Source: Actinomycetota bacterium
GTDB lineage: Bacteria; Actinomycetota; Thermoleophilia; Miltoncostaeales; Miltoncostaeaceae
Length of the DNA: 7,833 bases
Assembly (NCBI GenBank): GCA_947475125.1
Contig: CANJMX010000068.1
Coordinates: forward strand, 1 to 7,833
Direction: 5' to 3'
Part shown: positions 6,685 to 7,833 of the stretch, in pieces
Numbering within the stretch: position 1 is the stretch's first letter
Layout of the letters: each line of letters starts with the position of its first letter
The notes under the pieces: model-generated
What the model was told of the DNA's origin: nothing
The model's database searches: none
What the model saw: only the letters and a program-made list of their open reading frames with translations
Position numbers and translations under genes: made by a program

Positions 6685-7313
6685 GCATCCGTACGGAATG
6701 ACAGACGGTGCAGTGGGCTCGGACCGTGGGCGCGCACGGCATCCTTGTGCGCGATCGTGATGTACCCCACGTGCCCGTCGAAGCCGTATTGCGGGTACCG
6801 GGAGGCGGCCGGACCGCGCATCAGGCGGTCGCGCGTCTCCTTTGCGATTACCGAGGCGGCCGCGATGGCCGCGCTGGTGGCATCACCCTTGATAAGCCGT
6901 CGGTGCGGCGGGGCGTCACGCCCCAGGTCGAAGCCGTCCACCAGGGCCAGATCCGGTGCGGGGGCGATACCCCGTACCGCGCGTGCCATGGCGCTGATGT
7001 TGGTTCGATGCAGGCCATTGGCATCGATGGTGCGCGAGGTGGCCGAGATGATGACCACCTGCTCGGCATACATCATCACCGCCCCCACCAGCGCGGCACG
7101 CCGGCGCGGGCTGAGCCGCTTTGAGTCATTCAGCCCCGACAGGGCCTCAAGGGCCTCCCTCGACATCGACCCGAGGTTGAGGCACACCGCCGCGGCCACA
7201 AGGGGCCCTGCCAGACACCCCCGCCCGGCCTCGTCGGCACCAACGAGTCGGTTGACGCCCAGTTGCAGGTCGTGGTCCAGCAGAGGGGACAGTCCCGTGG
7301 CGAGGAAACGCAT
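6654..7313 (-). CDS. rnhB: Ribonuclease HII
   Basis: RNase HII cuts the RNA strand of RNA-DNA hybrids and removes single ribonucleotides misincorporated in DNA. The 219-residue protein has the family motifs GADEAGRG (25-32), LNDSKRLSP (61-69), VDGF (125-128), IKGDATSAAIAAASVIAK (141-158) and TRDRLM (160-165). The metal-binding acidic residues are Asp27, Glu28, Asp126 and Asp162. A conserved tail region SRYPQYGFDGHVGY (171-184) follows. The ATG at 7313 has no ribosome binding site, but a TAGCGT box ends exactly 6 nt upstream, which suggests a leaderless transcript beginning at the ATG. The signal peptidase gene often found between rplS and rnhB is missing here. Confidence 0.96.
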   Translation of the reverse strand: MRFLATGLSPLLDHDLQLGVNRLVGADEAGRGCLAGPLVAAAVCLNLGSMSREALEALSGLNDSKRLSPRRRAALVGAVMMYAEQVVIISATSRTIDANGLHRTNISAMARAVRGIAPAPDLALVDGFDLGRDAPPHRRLIKGDATSAAIAAASVIAKETRDRLMRGPAASRYPQYGFDGHVGYITIAHKDAVRAHGPSPLHRLSFRTDAYDDEPSLLE

Positions 7314-7319
7314 GCCGTC

Positions 7320-7325
7320 ACGCTA
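7320..7325 (-). promoter_or_regulatory. Candidate -10 box for a leaderless rnhB transcript
   Basis: TAGCGT on the minus strand fits TANNNT. With 6 nt between it and the ATG at 7313, the expected transcription start falls on the A of the start codon. No -35 match is seen. It lies after the rplS terminator, so rnhB would have its own promoter. Support comes from the lack of a ribosome binding site at this gene. Confidence 0.45.
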
Positions 7326-7359
7326 CCGCCGGCGCGGAAGATGAGTGGCCCCCGAAACG

Positions 7360-7389
7360 CCGAGGGCCCGCACAACGGCGGGCCCTCGG
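7360..7389 (-). terminator. Rho-independent-type terminator of rplS
   Basis: CCGAGGGCCCGC (7360-7371) and GCGGGCCCTCGG (7378-7389) are perfect 12-bp inverted repeats with a 6-nt loop, 31 nt after the rplS stop codon. On the minus strand the stem is followed by CGTTTCGGGG, a short U-run. The stem is long and perfect, and it lies between two co-directional genes, so it probably ends the rplS transcript. Confidence 0.78.
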
Positions 7390-7420
7390 AAAAGCAAGTG
7401 CGGCATACGCCGCGGCCGGA

Positions 7421-7833
7421 TCACTCCTCGCCGGTGGTCTCCTCGACCTCGGCAATGACCTCAACGACCTCGACCGCCTCGGGATCCACCGGAGTGGATG
7501 CCGTCTGGGTGGTCTGCCAGTTCTGCAGCTCACGCACGCGAGCCTTCTTGCCCACCCGGTCGCGCAGGTAGTACAGCTTGGCGCGACGCACGTCGCCCTG
7601 CATGGTGCGCTCGATCTTCTCGATCTTGGGGGAGTGCACGGGGAACGTGCGCTCCACGCCAACGCCGAAGCTCTGCTTGCGCACGGTGAAGGTCTCGCGG
7701 GAGGATGCACCCTGACGCTTGATAACCGTGCCCTCGAAGACCTGCACGCGACGGCGCTGGCCCTCAATGACCTGGAAGTGCACGCGCACGGTGTCCCCCG
7801 GGCGGAACTCGGGGACGTCGTCGCGGATTTGCA
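7421..7833 (-). CDS. rplS: 50S ribosomal protein L19, 5' end outside the window
   Basis: L19 is a protein of the large ribosomal subunit at the interface with the small subunit. The frame stays open to the right edge. The first visible residues, QIRDDVPEFRPGDTVRVHFQ, match the conserved start of L19, so only about the first dozen residues are missing. A GTG at 7789 is an internal Val codon, not the start. Further family signatures are QVFEGTVI, ETFTVRK, FGVGVERTFPVHSPKIEKIE and RRAKLYYLRDRVGKKARV. After the usual end near RVRELQN there is an extra tail of 32 residues with 9 acidic and no basic residues (it ends EETTGEE). Such tails occur in some actinobacterial L19 proteins, but their role is not known to me. 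A strong hairpin follows the gene. Confidence 0.97.
   Translation of the reverse strand, partial: QIRDDVPEFRPGDTVRVHFQVIEGQRRRVQVFEGTVIKRQGASSRETFTVRKQSFGVGVERTFPVHSPKIEKIERTMQGDVRRAKLYYLRDRVGKKARVRELQNWQTTQTASTPVDPEAVEVVEVIAEVEETTGEE

Overview
The window is GC-rich, and most of its codons end in G or C. It reads as ordinary chromosomal DNA of a high-GC bacterium, most likely an actinobacterium. The strongest pointer is a single protein that joins the PafB and PafC regulators end to end, an actinobacterial family. Start sites that seem to lack leaders and GTG/TTG starts fit the same picture. A deep branch such as Thermoleophilia is possible, but the sequence does not fix the lineage below phylum.

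Right half (about 3.9-7.8 kb, mostly minus strand): this is the widespread housekeeping block around ribosomal protein L19. In transcription order it holds rplS (its 5' end lies outside the window), a strong rho-independent-type terminator, rnhB (RNase HII), yraN (UPF0102), comM/yifB (Mg-chelatase-like AAA+ helicase) and dprA. Two things differ from the usual co-directional order. yraN is reversed and runs tail to tail into rnhB with a 31-bp overlap. A Mn-type superoxide dismutase gene lies between yraN and comM. comM and dprA are coupled by a 4-bp ATGA overlap and serve the handling of incoming single-stranded DNA and recombination. They have their own upstream region, which carries two GGCGCGCC palindromes 21 bp apart, after a hairpin that probably ends the sod transcript.

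Left half (about 0.1-2.8 kb): the fused PafBC-type WYL regulator (+ strand) runs convergently into dprA with a 7-bp gap. It is divergent from a small staphylococcal-nuclease-like lipoprotein gene, with only 32 bp between the two start codons. At the left edge the first 22 codons of another minus-strand gene may be present.

Taken together, the genes suggest a genome-maintenance neighbourhood: a DNA-damage regulator, DprA, ComM, RNase HII, a YraN nuclease-fold protein and a secreted nuclease. I see no tRNA, rRNA, CRISPR array, insertion sequence, phage gene or clear novel multi-gene system. The unusual points are gene arrangement, the fused regulator and small regulatory architecture.
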